Shown: positions 1-9,806 of the stretch, one piece after another | Numbering within the stretch: the stretch's first letter is position 1 | Layout of the letters: each line of letters opens with the position of its first letter | DNA from: an uncultured Gammaproteobacteria bacterium | GTDB lineage: Bacteria > Pseudomonadota > Gammaproteobacteria > HK1 | Direction: 5' to 3' | Assembly: GCA_947258715.1 (NCBI GenBank) | Contig: CAMYJH010000011.1 | Coordinates: forward strand, 1 to 64,000 | Length of the DNA stretch: 64,000 bases | Notes under the pieces: model-generated | Told to the model about the DNA's origin: nothing | What the model saw: only the letters and a program-made list of their open reading frames with translations | The model's database searches: none | Position numbers and translations under genes: made by a program

Positions 1-747
1 AACGTAATAGATTACGTACTCACAGATGTTGCAGGAGCGGTCCCCGATACGCTCCAGCGCGCGGGCCGAAAACAGGACGTCGAGGGCGTAAGGAATGGCC
101 CTCGGGTCCTCCATCATGAAAGTGATCAGCTCCCGGGTGATACTCTCGTACTCCCGGTCGACGTTTTCATCTTCGGACACCACGGCAACCCCCTTGTCCA
201 CGTCGAAACGGGCAAAAGCATCCAGAGCGTCGCGAAGCATGCTGCGCACTTGGGCGCCCAAATGCCGCACGCCTGTAGGAGCCCGCTGCGGCCGGCTCCG
301 CTCTGCGTGGCGCACCGCCATGCGTGCTATTCGCACCGCTTCGTCCCCCATGCGCTCCAGATCGGTAATGGTCTTGATGATGGAGATGAGCAGCCGAAGG
401 TCGCTTGCCACCGGCTGGCGCCGGGCCAGGAGCAGGGCGCTGTCCTCGTCGATCTCGAGCTCCATGTTGTTGATTTCCTGGTCACGGGAAATCACCGTTT
501 CCGCCAGCTCGCTGTCCTGCTCCTCCAGCGCCTTAAGGGCATCGTTCAGCTGGCGTTCCACCAGGCCGCCGGTGCGAAGGACTTTACTTCGCAACCCCTC
601 CAGCTCCTCGTCGAACTGGTGATAGATGTGATGGCCAAGCTTTCGCACGTCCACTGTATTGGCACCCCGGCCGGCTTGCGTTGAAACAAAACCATAATAC
701 TTCAAGCGTTTAGCCACCTCTACAAGGGCATCTCGTGGCTGCGCCAT
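1..747 (-). CDS. phoU: Phosphate-signalling protein PhoU, copy 1 (3' end beyond window)
   Basis: Translating the minus strand from the ATG at 747 gives about 249 residues of open frame that run off the left edge, so the C-terminus is missing. Two PhoU-type helical repeats are visible, each with the metal-binding ExxxD pattern (ITDLERMGDEAVRIARM and ALERIGDRSCNICEYV). PhoU links the PstSCAB transporter to PhoR and keeps the Pho regulon off when phosphate is plentiful. The predicted N-terminus is about 35 residues longer than usual before the helical core begins at HHIYHQFDEELEGLR, so a GTG start near residue 33 is possible. It is divergent from ppk1 and shares a Pho-box-like sequence with it. 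A second phoU follows pstB. Confidence 0.9.
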   Translation of the reverse strand, partial: MAQPRDALVEVAKRLKYYGFVSTQAGRGANTVDVRKLGHHIYHQFDEELEGLRSKVLRTGGLVERQLNDALKALEEQDSELAETVISRDQEINNMELEIDEDSALLLARRQPVASDLRLLISIIKTITDLERMGDEAVRIARMAVRHAERSRPQRAPTGVRHLGAQVRSMLRDALDAFARFDVDKGVAVVSEDENVDREYESITRELITFMMEDPRAIPYALDVLFSARALERIGDRSCNICEYVIYYV

Positions 748-774
748 GGTTTTTCGAGTCCAGCGCCCTGGAAT

Positions 775-792
775 CTGTACCGTGAATGTCAC
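775..792 (+). promoter_or_regulatory. Candidate Pho box between phoU and ppk1
   Basis: CTGTACC (775-781), a 4-base spacer and ATGTCAC (786-792) form two half-sites exactly 11 bp apart, the known spacing of PhoB boxes (consensus half-site CTGTCAT/C). The orientation fits activation of ppk1, whose ATG is at 860. The first half-site is imperfect. PhoB control is inferred from this match and from phoB lying in the same cluster. Confidence 0.5.
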
Positions 793-859
793 AAACTAGA
801 TATGAAATCCAACTCAATTCTGCGATGTTGCCTAACAGGCTTTATTCAGTGCCTCCCTC

Positions 860-3007
860 ATGGACGCCCCGGCGTTAGACAATTCAGATCTCTACATCAA
901 CCGGGAGCTCAGCCTGCTCGAGTTTCATCGTCGGGTCTTTGAGCAATCCCGCGACCCCGACACGCCGCTGCTAGAGCGACTGAAGTTCTTGTGTATCGCC
1001 AGCTCCAACCTGGACGAATTTTTCGAGGTCCGTGTTGCCGGACTCACTCAGCAGATCGAATATGGGTCCACAAAGACTGGTCCCGATAATCTGACCCCCG
1101 CCGATGTCCTGGCCCGAATCAGTCCGATGGCTCACCAGCTGGTGATGGAACAGTATGAGCTGCTGAATAAGGAGATCTTTCCCGCTCTGGAACGCGAGGG
1201 CATCCGCTTTCTCAAGCGCAATGAGTGGAACAAATCCCAGTCCACGTGGATCCGGCAATACTTCGAAGATCAGCTGCTACCTATCGTCTGTCCGATTCGA
1301 CTGGATCCGGCGCATCCGTTTCCTCGCGTTCTTAACAAGAGCCTGCAGTTCATCGTCTTACTGCAGGGAAAAGACGCCTTCGGTCAGGCAGGCGGCATGG
1401 CCGTGGTCCAGGCGCCGCGGCCGCTGCCCAGGTTCATCCGGCTGCCGTCCGAGGCGTCCGACAATCGGTATGACTTCGTGTTCTTGTCGTCCATTATTCA
1501 CGCCCACATGGACGAGCTCTTTCCGGGCATGGAGGTCACGGGCTGTTACCAGTTCAGAGTAACCCGCAACAGCGACCTGTTCGTGGATACGGAAGAAACC
1601 GAGGATCTTCTCCGCGCTCTGGAAGGCGAGCTGCCTTCCCGCCGATACGGCGACGAAGTGCGTCTGGAGGTGGTCGACACCTGCCCAGAAAACGTCATCA
1701 GCTTCCTGATGAAACGCTTCGGGCTGGCGGAACAGGATGTCTACCGGGTTGACGGTCCGGTCAACCTGCACCGGCTGATGGCCCTTCCCGATCTGGTGGA
1801 TCGGCCCGATCTGAAATATCCGAGCTTCACCCCTGGATCGCCATCGGGCCTGTCTCAGCACGCCGACATGTTCGACGCCATCTCCGAACAAGACATCATT
1901 CTTTATCATCCATTCGAGTCTTTTACGCCGGTTTTGGATTTCGTGCGTCAGGCGGCCGCGGATCCGAAGGTGCTGGCGATCAAGGCAACGCTTTACCGAA
2001 CCGGCCCAGAATCCGCGCTGGTAGACGCTCTGCTCACGGCAGCCCGCGCGGGGAAAGAAGTGACCATTGTGATCGAGCTCTTGGCCCGATTCGACGAAGA
2101 AGCCAACATTACGCTGGCTTCAAAGCTGCAGGAGGCTGGCGCGCACGTCGTCTACGGAGTGGTCGGTTACAAGACCCATGCCAAGATGCTTCTGGTCGTG
2201 CGCAATGAAGACTCAAAGCTAAAACGATACGTTCACCTTGGCACCGGCAACTACCACGCCCGGACTGCGCGCCTGTACACGGATTACGGCCTGCTTACGT
2301 GTGATAAGGCACTTGGACAAGATGTTCACCGTATTTTCATGCAGCTCACCAGTCTCGGCAGCGCCACCAAGCTTAAACAGCTTTTGCAGTCCCCCTTTAC
2401 CCTGCACAAGGGCATGCTTAAATACATTGAGCGTGAGACGGAGAATGCCAAGGCCGGAAAACCGGCGCGTATCATTGCCAAACTGAACTCGTTGATAGAG
2501 CCGAAAATTATTCGCGCCCTGTATAGAGCGTCTCAGACCGGCGTGCGGGTCGATCTGATCGTGCGCGGCATGTGCGCGCTTTGTCCGGGAGTCCCTGGCG
2601 TTTCGAACAATATTCGGGTGATCTCCATCGTCGGACGATTCCTGGAGCACAGCCGGATCTTTTATTTCGAGAACGGCGGCGACCCGGTTGTCTACTGCGC
2701 CAGCGCGGATTGGATGCAGAGAAACTTTTTCCAGCGTGTCGAAACCTGCTTTCCGATTCTCAACAAAACGCTTCGGGATCGCGTGATTCGCCAGGGATTA
2801 CTCAGCTACCTGGAAGACAACGTTCAGGCCTGGGAACTCAAGGCCAACGGCGAATACCATCGACTGAGCCCTGCAGACGACGAACCGGCACGATCCGCCC
2901 AGGTAATACTTTTGAAGGAACTCTCGGAGAAGGCCCCTGTTCCTTCCATCGATGCGCCGCTGCCTAAGCGGTTAAGAAAACATAAGCAAAGAAAAAGAAC
3001 CGCCTGA
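860..3007 (+). CDS. ppk1: Polyphosphate kinase PPK1
   Basis: Reversibly transfers the ATP gamma-phosphate onto polyphosphate. The 715 residues cover the whole PPK1 fold: the N-terminal ISNLDEFFE-type helical domain (here SSNLDEFFEVR), the head domain, and two phospholipase-D-like C-terminal domains. The catalytic histidines are H440 in KTHAKM and H459 in YVHLGTGN; their 19-residue spacing equals that of H435/H454 in the Escherichia coli enzyme. The C-terminus ends in a basic tail (KRLRKHKQRKRTA). It lies between divergent phoU and convergent phoR, with a Pho-box-like sequence upstream, so phosphate starvation control is likely. Its 3' end overlaps the terminator hairpin of phoR. Confidence 0.97.
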   Translation: MDAPALDNSDLYINRELSLLEFHRRVFEQSRDPDTPLLERLKFLCIASSNLDEFFEVRVAGLTQQIEYGSTKTGPDNLTPADVLARISPMAHQLVMEQYELLNKEIFPALEREGIRFLKRNEWNKSQSTWIRQYFEDQLLPIVCPIRLDPAHPFPRVLNKSLQFIVLLQGKDAFGQAGGMAVVQAPRPLPRFIRLPSEASDNRYDFVFLSSIIHAHMDELFPGMEVTGCYQFRVTRNSDLFVDTEETEDLLRALEGELPSRRYGDEVRLEVVDTCPENVISFLMKRFGLAEQDVYRVDGPVNLHRLMALPDLVDRPDLKYPSFTPGSPSGLSQHADMFDAISEQDIILYHPFESFTPVLDFVRQAAADPKVLAIKATLYRTGPESALVDALLTAARAGKEVTIVIELLARFDEEANITLASKLQEAGAHVVYGVVGYKTHAKMLLVVRNEDSKLKRYVHLGTGNYHARTARLYTDYGLLTCDKALGQDVHRIFMQLTSLGSATKLKQLLQSPFTLHKGMLKYIERETENAKAGKPARIIAKLNSLIEPKIIRALYRASQTGVRVDLIVRGMCALCPGVPGVSNNIRVISIVGRFLEHSRIFYFENGGDPVVYCASADWMQRNFFQRVETCFPILNKTLRDRVIRQGLLSYLEDNVQAWELKANGEYHRLSPADDEPARSAQVILLKELSEKAPVPSIDAPLPKRLRKHKQRKRTA

Positions 3008-3017
3008 TTCTCAGGCG
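2985..3017 (-). terminator. Rho-independent terminator of phoBR
   Basis: Bases 3001-3017 form a perfect 7-bp stem with a 3-base loop (CGCCTGA TTC TCAGGCG). On the minus strand it is followed by a T-rich run (GTTCTTTTTCTTTG). It starts 7 bases after the phoR stop codon. The element lies within the last codons of ppk1, so the convergent genes share it. Confidence 0.7.
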
Positions 3018-3023
3018 CCACCC

Positions 3024-4340
3024 TCAACCACCAGATGACACGGTTTGCTCTTCCGCGACGGTTTGTATCCTCGCCTGAGGAAAATGGCAGACAAAACGGC
3101 TGCCGTCTTCCGGCGCGCTATCGACTTGCAAGGTCGCATCGTGACGCATGAGCACGTGCTTGACGATAGCCAAGCCTAAGCCGGTGCCGCCGACTTTTCG
3201 CGACCTCGCCTTGTCGACGCGGTAGAAGCGTTCCGTGAGCCGCGGCAAGTGATGCGCATCGATGCCGATCCCCGTATCGAGGACGTCAAGCCGGGCACCG
3301 GCGTCCTCCGCCTGCCACGAGATCTCGATCTTGCCCCCCTCGGGCGTGTACTGAACGGCGTTGAAAACGAGATTCGAAAACGCGCTGTAAAGCTCGTTGT
3401 ATTCCCCCAGCAACCTCAGCTGCGAGCTGGCCTTCAACAAGATCTCGTGGGCGCCGTTACTGAGCTTGGCCGCATCTTCACGGATTCGCGTCAGCATCTC
3501 GGCAACGCCCACCACGTTCCTGGGCGCCGCGCCCGGCTGGTTCTCGATGCGTGAAAGCCTCAGCAGATCCTCGACGATCAAGCACATGCGCTGGGACTGC
3601 TCCCACATCTGCTCCAGCGGACGCTGCAATGATTCATCCGCATCGGGGTCATCGCGAAGCGTTTCCAGGTAGCCGAGGATCACCGTCAGAGGGCTTCTGA
3701 GCTCGTGGGAGACATTGGCAACGAAGTCTTTTCGCATCTGCTCCAGGCGGTGGAGCCGGGTGACGTCCCTAGCCAGCAGCAGGTTGCGGTTGGACCCGTA
3801 AGGAACCACCCGCAGCAGCAGGCGAATGTTTTCATTAACGGGGGAAATGAATTGCAGAGGTTCTTCGAACCTGCGGTCCTCGATGTATTCCACGAACGCA
3901 GGATCCCGGATCAGATTGACGATCTGCTGATCAGTGTCCTGGGGGTGCCTCAATCCGAGGAGCCCGGTGGCCGCCCTGTTCAACCAGGTGATCTCCCCGT
4001 CATCGCGAAGCATGACCGCAGCATCGGGCATCGCGCTCGCGGCCTGCCGGAAATCGTCAACCGCCTTTCGCAGGCGCACGCGGCGTTTCCGGTCTCGCGC
4101 CCTGATGCGCTGTACGCCTTTCAATGCAACCCACCACGATCCGGAAGACTGCGGCAAGGGCGCGTCATCGTCATCCAGATAAAGAAGCAGCCGATTAAGA
4201 TTTACGAGCTGCCACCCTAAGTACACGACGACGCCGAGCAGGGGGACAACAATCGGTTGCCCGATCACCCATCCAACGATGATGCATGCGGCGAGGCCGG
4301 CCACTGCCAGCCTAAGCTCGGAACGCAGAGCTTTGGTCAT
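3024..4340 (-). CDS. phoR: Phosphate-regulon sensor histidine kinase PhoR
   Basis: Membrane sensor kinase that phosphorylates PhoB. The ATG at 4340 gives 438 residues and overlaps the phoB stop codon as ATGA; a longer upstream frame would read through phoB and is rejected. Two N-terminal membrane segments (about residues 12-28 and 30-45) precede a basic linker, a PAS domain (about 95-200), the HisKA domain with phospho-acceptor H212 in VSHELRSPLTV, and an HATPase domain with DTGIGI and GGTGLGLAIVKH boxes. As in other PhoR proteins there is no large periplasmic sensor domain, which fits sensing through PhoU and Pst. It ends at a strong terminator shared with the ppk1 3' end. Confidence 0.96.
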   Translation of the reverse strand: MTKALRSELRLAVAGLAACIIVGWVIGQPIVVPLLGVVVYLGWQLVNLNRLLLYLDDDDAPLPQSSGSWWVALKGVQRIRARDRKRRVRLRKAVDDFRQAASAMPDAAVMLRDDGEITWLNRAATGLLGLRHPQDTDQQIVNLIRDPAFVEYIEDRRFEEPLQFISPVNENIRLLLRVVPYGSNRNLLLARDVTRLHRLEQMRKDFVANVSHELRSPLTVILGYLETLRDDPDADESLQRPLEQMWEQSQRMCLIVEDLLRLSRIENQPGAAPRNVVGVAEMLTRIREDAAKLSNGAHEILLKASSQLRLLGEYNELYSAFSNLVFNAVQYTPEGGKIEISWQAEDAGARLDVLDTGIGIDAHHLPRLTERFYRVDKARSRKVGGTGLGLAIVKHVLMRHDATLQVDSAPEDGSRFVCHFPQARIQTVAEEQTVSSGG

Positions 4341-5032
4341 GAATCCGTTTGGGTCGAGAAACGGTAACCCGTGCCGTGAACGGTCTGCACCAGCTTGTCG
4401 TAACCGAACGGAGCCAGCGCTTTGCGAAGCCGGCGGATATGCACGTCCACTGTGCGCTCCTCCACATACACGTTGTCGCCCCAAACGTTGTCTAGCAGCT
4501 GGCTGCGCGTGAACACGCGCTCGCGGTTACCCATGAAGAATCTCAACATTCGAAACTCGGTCGGGCCCACCTTAATCGGTGTGCCTTCGGCGGTCACGCG
4601 GTGGCTGCTCGGGTCCAGAATTAATCCCTCAATTTCCATGGGCCCAGTTTCGGACCGCGGGGCGGTTCGTCGCAGGACAGCCTGGATCCGCGCTATGAGC
4701 TCACGGACGGAAAACGGCTTGCCCACGTAATCATCGACCCCCGCCTCGAGGCCGGAAACCCGGTCCGGCTCCTCACATCGCGCCGTCAACATAATAATTG
4801 GAAGCTCCCTGGTGCTGATATCGCGCCTCAGTCGCCGCGCAAGCTCGATACCACTGACCCCCGGAAGCATCCAGTCCAGCAGTATCAAATCGGGCCGCGT
4901 TTGTTTCATCACCCGCTCAGCTTCCGCCGCGTCCGCCGCAGGCAAGGGATTGAACCCGGCGTGGGCTAATGCGCTTTCGATCATTTCCCTGATCGCGGCC
5001 TCGTCCTCGACGAGCAATATGGTCTTAGCCAT
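4337..5032 (-). CDS. phoB: Phosphate-regulon response regulator PhoB
   Basis: OmpR-family response regulator of 231 residues that binds Pho boxes. The receiver domain (1-120) has the acidic pocket VEDE and the phospho-acceptor D53 in ILLDWMLPG, plus the conserved K of GKPFSVREL. The C-terminal winged helix (about 130-228) includes the recognition-helix region TVDVHIRRLRKAL. The gene is first of a two-gene unit with phoR (4-base overlap), suggesting translational coupling. Predicted targets in this window are pstS and ppk1. Confidence 0.96.
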   Translation of the reverse strand: MAKTILLVEDEAAIREMIESALAHAGFNPLPAADAAEAERVMKQTRPDLILLDWMLPGVSGIELARRLRRDISTRELPIIMLTARCEEPDRVSGLEAGVDDYVGKPFSVRELIARIQAVLRRTAPRSETGPMEIEGLILDPSSHRVTAEGTPIKVGPTEFRMLRFFMGNRERVFTRSQLLDNVWGDNVYVEERTVDVHIRRLRKALAPFGYDKLVQTVHGTGYRFSTQTDS

Positions 5033-5138
5033 TCGTCGACTGGATCCATGTGTGACTATGGAGCGGAATTTGAAACTCTAATTGTTACAGAATTGTTGCA
5101 CGGATTTCCGCCGATCAAGAGAGAATTTCGCGGAGCCT

Positions 5139-8100
5139 TCATGGACTGACCTTTGCCCATTGGTTATCGAGCCGTTTTTGTGACACCGGCTTAACCGTTC
5201 CGACCTCTTGGGCAAAGAGGGAAACCCGGTACTCCTCCAGCATCCAGCGGTAGCGCTCCCGCTCGGGATCAGATCGTCCGCGTGAGAGATGATCCATCGA
5301 GCGCACGACAAAACGTTCCCACAAGGGAGCCAGACTTAGGACTTTGTCCCCGTCTCTGGATCCACCAAGCCGGATTTTGTCGATCCGCCGCTCCAGAGCT
5401 TCCAGGTAGCGGGGATAATTCCGAAGCTGCTCCAAAGGAGTGGCGAGGATGAAGCCCCGATACACCAGTGTGTCCAGATGCAGACGAATGTCGTCAATGC
5501 TCTCTGGGCGCGCAGGAGGGGGCGTCTCATCCAGGTCTCTGCGGATTCTTCGGTGCCGGTCGAGAATCTCGTCGCACAGCGCGCACAAATCAGAAGCCAG
5601 CACCGGTAGCACCGATACGAGGTGCTCGCTGGCGGCACGAAATTCCGACTCTCTACGTGCTTGGAGCCCGGCTTCTCCCATCGATGCAGCCACGGCTGCC
5701 CTTATTATTTGGTCCGCTATCCCCGGATCCATTCCTGTATTCTCTTCCTTGACTCCGTTCTCGCTCTGCCAGAGGGGGGGTGCGGCACGCACCGCCGAGT
5801 AGGCAAGCTCCAGACGTTCAATGGCGGGAAGATTTTTCTTCAGCCGCTGAAGATCGCGCTGCCGCGTGATCAGAAAAAGCCGCTGCACCCCTTGGCGGTG
5901 TAGCTCGAGAGCACGTTCCCTGGACTCGCTCGCCGTCAGCCAAACGCAGTCTCCCCGGTCCTCGAGCACGGGATAAACGACAGCATCACGGCCTCCGCGA
6001 CGCACTTTAATCTCGTCCTCAAGATCACCCACGCTCCAGCTCCTAAGCTCGCCCTTCGCGACCTGGAAAGTCTCGGTAGCCGATGTCCGCCCGCGGGCGA
6101 AGCGCCGCTGAAGATCCGCTAGATCGCGTTCCGAGGCGACTTCGTTACCGCCCGCATCCACAACAGTGAATCGCATGCGCAAATGTTCTGGCAGGCGCTT
6201 CGTGCGCCACGCGTCGGGAGGAATATCCACCCCGTGCATACGGCGGGCTTGGGCGGCCAGCGCCTTCGTCAACGCGCCACGAGGTTGATCATCCTCCTCG
6301 ACAAACCGCGCGCAAAACTCGCTGAGCGGCACGATTTCACGACGCAGCGATTTGGGTAAGCCGCGCAGCAGCGCCTGAACCTTTTCTTCCAGGTAACCTG
6401 GAACCAGGCGGTCGAAATCCCCTTCATCAAGCTCGCCAAGAAACCCTGACGGCACAATTGCCGTGATCCCGTCATCCAGCTCGCCCGGCGCGAAGCGATA
6501 ACGCAGATTGAAACGATGGCCGCCAATCTCCAGGTTGTCGGGATAACGATCTTTGACCTGGTGATTGAGCTTCTCGCCGAGGATTGCTTCTTCATCAAGG
6601 CTGAGATCGTCGATATCCGCGTCATCCAGCTGCCGCACCCAGCCCTCGAAACTTACGATGTCACATACCTGCGCCGGGACACGGTGGGCATAGAAATCGA
6701 ATAGCGCGCGATCGGAGATCAATACGTCGGGTTGGCGCAACCGATCGTCGAACGATCGAAGCCGGGCGATAGCCGATCGATTGTGCTGGAGAAATTGCGC
6801 GTCGCGGTCCATGCGCCCTTCTACAAGCGCCGAGCGTATGAATATTCGTCTTGCCTCTTTAATGCTGACCGGAGCATATCGTCGCCTGCGTTTTGGAATA
6901 ATCGTGAGTCCATAAAGCGCGGTTTGCTCGTACACCATTGGCTCGCCGCGCTTTTGGTCCCAGTGGGCATCGAAATAGCTTTTGCGCACCAGGTCCCCCG
7001 CGGCCTCCTCCACCCATTCCGGTCGGACCCGCGCCGCGGTGAACGCATAAAGTCTCGATGTCTCCACCAGCTCGCTGGCCATGATCCACTTCGCCTGGCC
7101 CGTATGTTGAGCGGATCCCGGCGCGACTCGAAAACATGCGCCGCGAACTCCGGTGTACTCCCGGTCCGCTGAAAGGAAACCGACGTTGCGCAGCAGTCCG
7201 GAAAGCAATGCCTTGTGTATCCGCGCATAACCGGCGCCGATCCGGCTGCGGTGAATCCCGAGTTCGGCAGCCAGCGTGCGTAGCTGATCGTGAACGTCCC
7301 GCCACTCTCGCATCCGGGTCAAGGACAAAAAGCGCTTGCGGCAAAACGCGGCGACCGCCTTCTCGGAAAGCCCGCGGGTCTTTTTCTGATAAAGCATCCA
7401 AAGGTTCAGCAGTGTCAAAAAATCCGAGCGTTCGTCCGCGTAGCGCCGATGGGCGGCGTCAGCCGCCACTTCGCGGCCTGGCGGGCGATCTCTCGGGTCT
7501 GAAACGCTCAGGGCTGAAGCAATTACCAGAATGTCCTCGACGCAGTTATTAACCTCGGCGGCGAGAAGCATCCGACCGAGCCGCGGGTCAATCGGAAGCC
7601 TGGCCAACCGTGCTCCCGTTTCCGTGAGCTCGTCGCTCGAGTCCAGAGCTCCGAGCTCACGCAGCAGGCGCAGGCCGTCATTGACGTGACGCCTGGCGGG
7701 CGAATCGATGAATGGAAACGCTTCCAGATCGCGGATTCCGAGGGCCCGCATGCGCAACAGCACTGAGGCTAGATTGGTGCGTAGAATTTCCGGCTCGGAA
7801 AACTCGGATCGCTCATCGTGATCGGATTTAGAGTAAAGGCGTACGCACACACCCGGCCCGGTGCGGCCGCAACGCCCTTTGCGCTGCGCCGCTGAGGCGC
7901 GGGAAATGGGCTCGATGGGTAGACGCTGAACACCGGCGTGCCGGTTGTATCGGCTCACGCGCGCGACGCCGGTATCCACAACGCAACGCACGTTGGGCAC
8001 TGTGAGGGAGGTTTCCGCCACGTTGGTGGCCAGAACGATGCGACGTGAATCACCCGGCTCGATGGCGCGCCGCTGCCGTCCAAGCGGCAAGCGCGCATAG

Positions 8101-9050
8101 AGCGGCAGAACCTCGGCGCCTTTGAACTTTTTGCCTTTTAGCTCGCGCGCCGCGTCGACGATTTCACGCTCGCTTGGGAAGAACGCCAGTATGTCTCCCT
8201 TTTCCTGCTTCCAAAGCTCCTCGATTTCGCCCACCGCCTGCGCAACCCGGTCGAGCGGCTCGCTGTTTTCACTCTCCGACAAGCGATAGCGTACTTGCAC
8301 CGGATACATCCGGCCCGCCACCTCGACCACCGGCGCTCCGTCGAAGAACTCGGCGAATCTCCGGGTGTCTATGGTGGCCGAGCTCACCACGACCTTCAGA
8401 TCGGGGCGCGATGGCAACAGCAGCTTCAGGTACCCGAGTAGAAAGTCGATGTTCAGGCTGCGTTCGTGCGCCTCGTCAATAATGATGGTGTCATAGCCCA
8501 GCAGCTGCGGGTCGGACTGGATTTCTGCCAGAAGGATGCCGTCGGTCATGACCTTGACATAACAGAACTCGCCGACGTCGCGATCGAAGCGCACCTTGTA
8601 TCCCACCAGATCCCCAGACGCCGTCCCCGTCTCGTATGCTATGCGCGCGGCCACGCCGCGCGCCGCGATGCGCCGCGGCTGGGTGTGACCGATGCAAGCG
8701 GAAACGCCGCGGCCGATTGAGAGGCAGATTTTCGGCAGCTGGGTAGTCTTTCCCGACCCGGTCTCACCGCAGACGATGGTGACCGGGCGATTGGCGATGG
8801 TTCTCGCGATCTCATCCGTTGCAGAAGCGATGGGCAAAGCTTCCGCAATCTCAGGCTTTGGAAGCGCGTCGAGGCGCTTTTGCCGTCGCAGCGCCGAACG
8901 GTCGATATCGTTGCGCAGGCGCGAGCGCGCCCCGCGGGCGCCGTCCTTGCCTCGACCCTTAGGGACGAGCTTATCCAGCCGCCGCATCAGCCGCGGCTGG
9001 TCCGCCAGCATGCAACCGGCAATGGCTGCTTCTAAATCGGAGCGGTTCAT
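5139..9050 (-). CDS. hrpA: ATP-dependent RNA helicase HrpA
   Basis: DEAH-box helicase of 1303 residues, close to the length of Escherichia coli HrpA. Visible motifs are Walker A (GETGSGKTT, about residues 95-103), the DEAH box at 192-195, SAT in VVSSATIDTRRF, and motif VI in QRKGRCGRTGPG. These are followed by the helicase-associated and OB-fold domains and the long HrpA C-terminal extension. In the HrpA family it acts on mRNA and has been linked to rescue of stalled ribosomes. It sits between phoB and yedK but has no evident link to phosphate control. Confidence 0.96.
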   Translation of the reverse strand: MNRSDLEAAIAGCMLADQPRLMRRLDKLVPKGRGKDGARGARSRLRNDIDRSALRRQKRLDALPKPEIAEALPIASATDEIARTIANRPVTIVCGETGSGKTTQLPKICLSIGRGVSACIGHTQPRRIAARGVAARIAYETGTASGDLVGYKVRFDRDVGEFCYVKVMTDGILLAEIQSDPQLLGYDTIIIDEAHERSLNIDFLLGYLKLLLPSRPDLKVVVSSATIDTRRFAEFFDGAPVVEVAGRMYPVQVRYRLSESENSEPLDRVAQAVGEIEELWKQEKGDILAFFPSEREIVDAARELKGKKFKGAEVLPLYARLPLGRQRRAIEPGDSRRIVLATNVAETSLTVPNVRCVVDTGVARVSRYNRHAGVQRLPIEPISRASAAQRKGRCGRTGPGVCVRLYSKSDHDERSEFSEPEILRTNLASVLLRMRALGIRDLEAFPFIDSPARRHVNDGLRLLRELGALDSSDELTETGARLARLPIDPRLGRMLLAAEVNNCVEDILVIASALSVSDPRDRPPGREVAADAAHRRYADERSDFLTLLNLWMLYQKKTRGLSEKAVAAFCRKRFLSLTRMREWRDVHDQLRTLAAELGIHRSRIGAGYARIHKALLSGLLRNVGFLSADREYTGVRGACFRVAPGSAQHTGQAKWIMASELVETSRLYAFTAARVRPEWVEEAAGDLVRKSYFDAHWDQKRGEPMVYEQTALYGLTIIPKRRRRYAPVSIKEARRIFIRSALVEGRMDRDAQFLQHNRSAIARLRSFDDRLRQPDVLISDRALFDFYAHRVPAQVCDIVSFEGWVRQLDDADIDDLSLDEEAILGEKLNHQVKDRYPDNLEIGGHRFNLRYRFAPGELDDGITAIVPSGFLGELDEGDFDRLVPGYLEEKVQALLRGLPKSLRREIVPLSEFCARFVEEDDQPRGALTKALAAQARRMHGVDIPPDAWRTKRLPEHLRMRFTVVDAGGNEVASERDLADLQRRFARGRTSATETFQVAKGELRSWSVGDLEDEIKVRRGGRDAVVYPVLEDRGDCVWLTASESRERALELHRQGVQRLFLITRQRDLQRLKKNLPAIERLELAYSAVRAAPPLWQSENGVKEENTGMDPGIADQIIRAAVAASMGEAGLQARRESEFRAASEHLVSVLPVLASDLCALCDEILDRHRRIRRDLDETPPPARPESIDDIRLHLDTLVYRGFILATPLEQLRNYPRYLEALERRIDKIRLGGSRDGDKVLSLAPLWERFVVRSMDHLSRGRSDPERERYRWMLEEYRVSLFAQEVGTVKPVSQKRLDNQWAKVSP

Positions 9051-9122
9051 TTAAGCGGAAAAGTTGCCCCACCGACACGTTCCCTTGCAAGCGAGTCCGT
9101 CACGCGGTTTAAATCCCATTGC

Positions 9123-9806
9123 ATGTGCGGCCGATACGCCTTGAAGACCTCGGTTCCAGAGATTGCGCGCATCCTGGGCGCCAGCGCGAAGGCGGAGTTC
9201 GCACCCTGCTACAACGTGGCCCCGAGCCGCAACGTGCCGGTATGCCGGATCTCCGATGCCGGCGGGCGGGAGTTGGCGCTGCTTCGCTGGGGTCTGGTAC
9301 CCCACTGGGCCAAGACCATCGACGACCGCTATCGGATGATTAACGCCCGTGCGGAGACCATAGCCAGTAGGCCGGCGTTCCGGGCCCCGTTCAGAAGCCG
9401 CCGCTGTCTGGTGCCCGCCGACGGCTATTTTGAGTGGAAGGCGGGGCCGCAACGCAAACAACCTTACTTCATCCACAGAAGTGACGGCTTTCCGCTGTTC
9501 TTGGCCGCTCTCTGGGATCGCTGGGACAAGGGCAAAGACGGCCCGTTGGAATCGTTCTGCATCGTGACCACTTCGGCCAGCGACCATCTGGCTACGGTCC
9601 ACGACCGCATGCCGGTGGTGATCGAAAATGACGATATGAATACCTGGCTCGACCGGGAGGTAGAGGATGCCGATCGCCTGCTTTCGCTGTTGAGTACTCA
9701 AAAGGGGGATGTATTGGAGTTCACGCCCGTCAGCACTTACGTTAACAATCCACGCAACGATGACCCGCGCTGTCTCGAGCCAGTTGCCGAGCCGCCCGGG
9801 ACCTGA
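9123..9806 (+). CDS. yedK: SRAP-family abasic-site crosslinking protein (YedK/HMCES)
   Basis: This 227-residue protein has the SRAP fold, which forms a stable thiazolidine crosslink with abasic sites in single-stranded DNA through Cys2. The catalytic set is complete: Cys2 (starting MCGRY), Asn in INARAET, Glu in PADGYFEWK, and His in VHDRMPVVI. Cys2 becomes available only after Met1 is removed, which supports this start. It diverges from hrpA with a 72-base gap. It is likely cytosolic and used in replication-coupled repair. Confidence 0.93.
   Translation: MCGRYALKTSVPEIARILGASAKAEFAPCYNVAPSRNVPVCRISDAGGRELALLRWGLVPHWAKTIDDRYRMINARAETIASRPAFRAPFRSRRCLVPADGYFEWKAGPQRKQPYFIHRSDGFPLFLAALWDRWDKGKDGPLESFCIVTTSASDHLATVHDRMPVVIENDDMNTWLDREVEDADRLLSLLSTQKGDVLEFTPVSTYVNNPRNDDPRCLEPVAEPPGT

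Noticed and set aside
95..684. Plus-strand open frames opposite the first phoU
   Set aside because: The minus strand over the same bases encodes a clear PhoU; the plus-strand peptides are Ser/Arg-rich shadows.
3024..4484. Longer 486-residue version of PhoR
   Set aside because: The extra 48 residues are read through phoB in another frame. The ATG at 4340 overlaps the phoB stop as ATGA and starts directly before the first membrane segment.
5082..5099. Pho-box-like direct repeat TTGTTAC/TTGTTGC at 11 bp upstream of phoB
   Set aside because: The spacing fits, but the orientation is opposite to phoB transcription and no plus-strand gene follows. On the minus strand the match to the consensus is poor.
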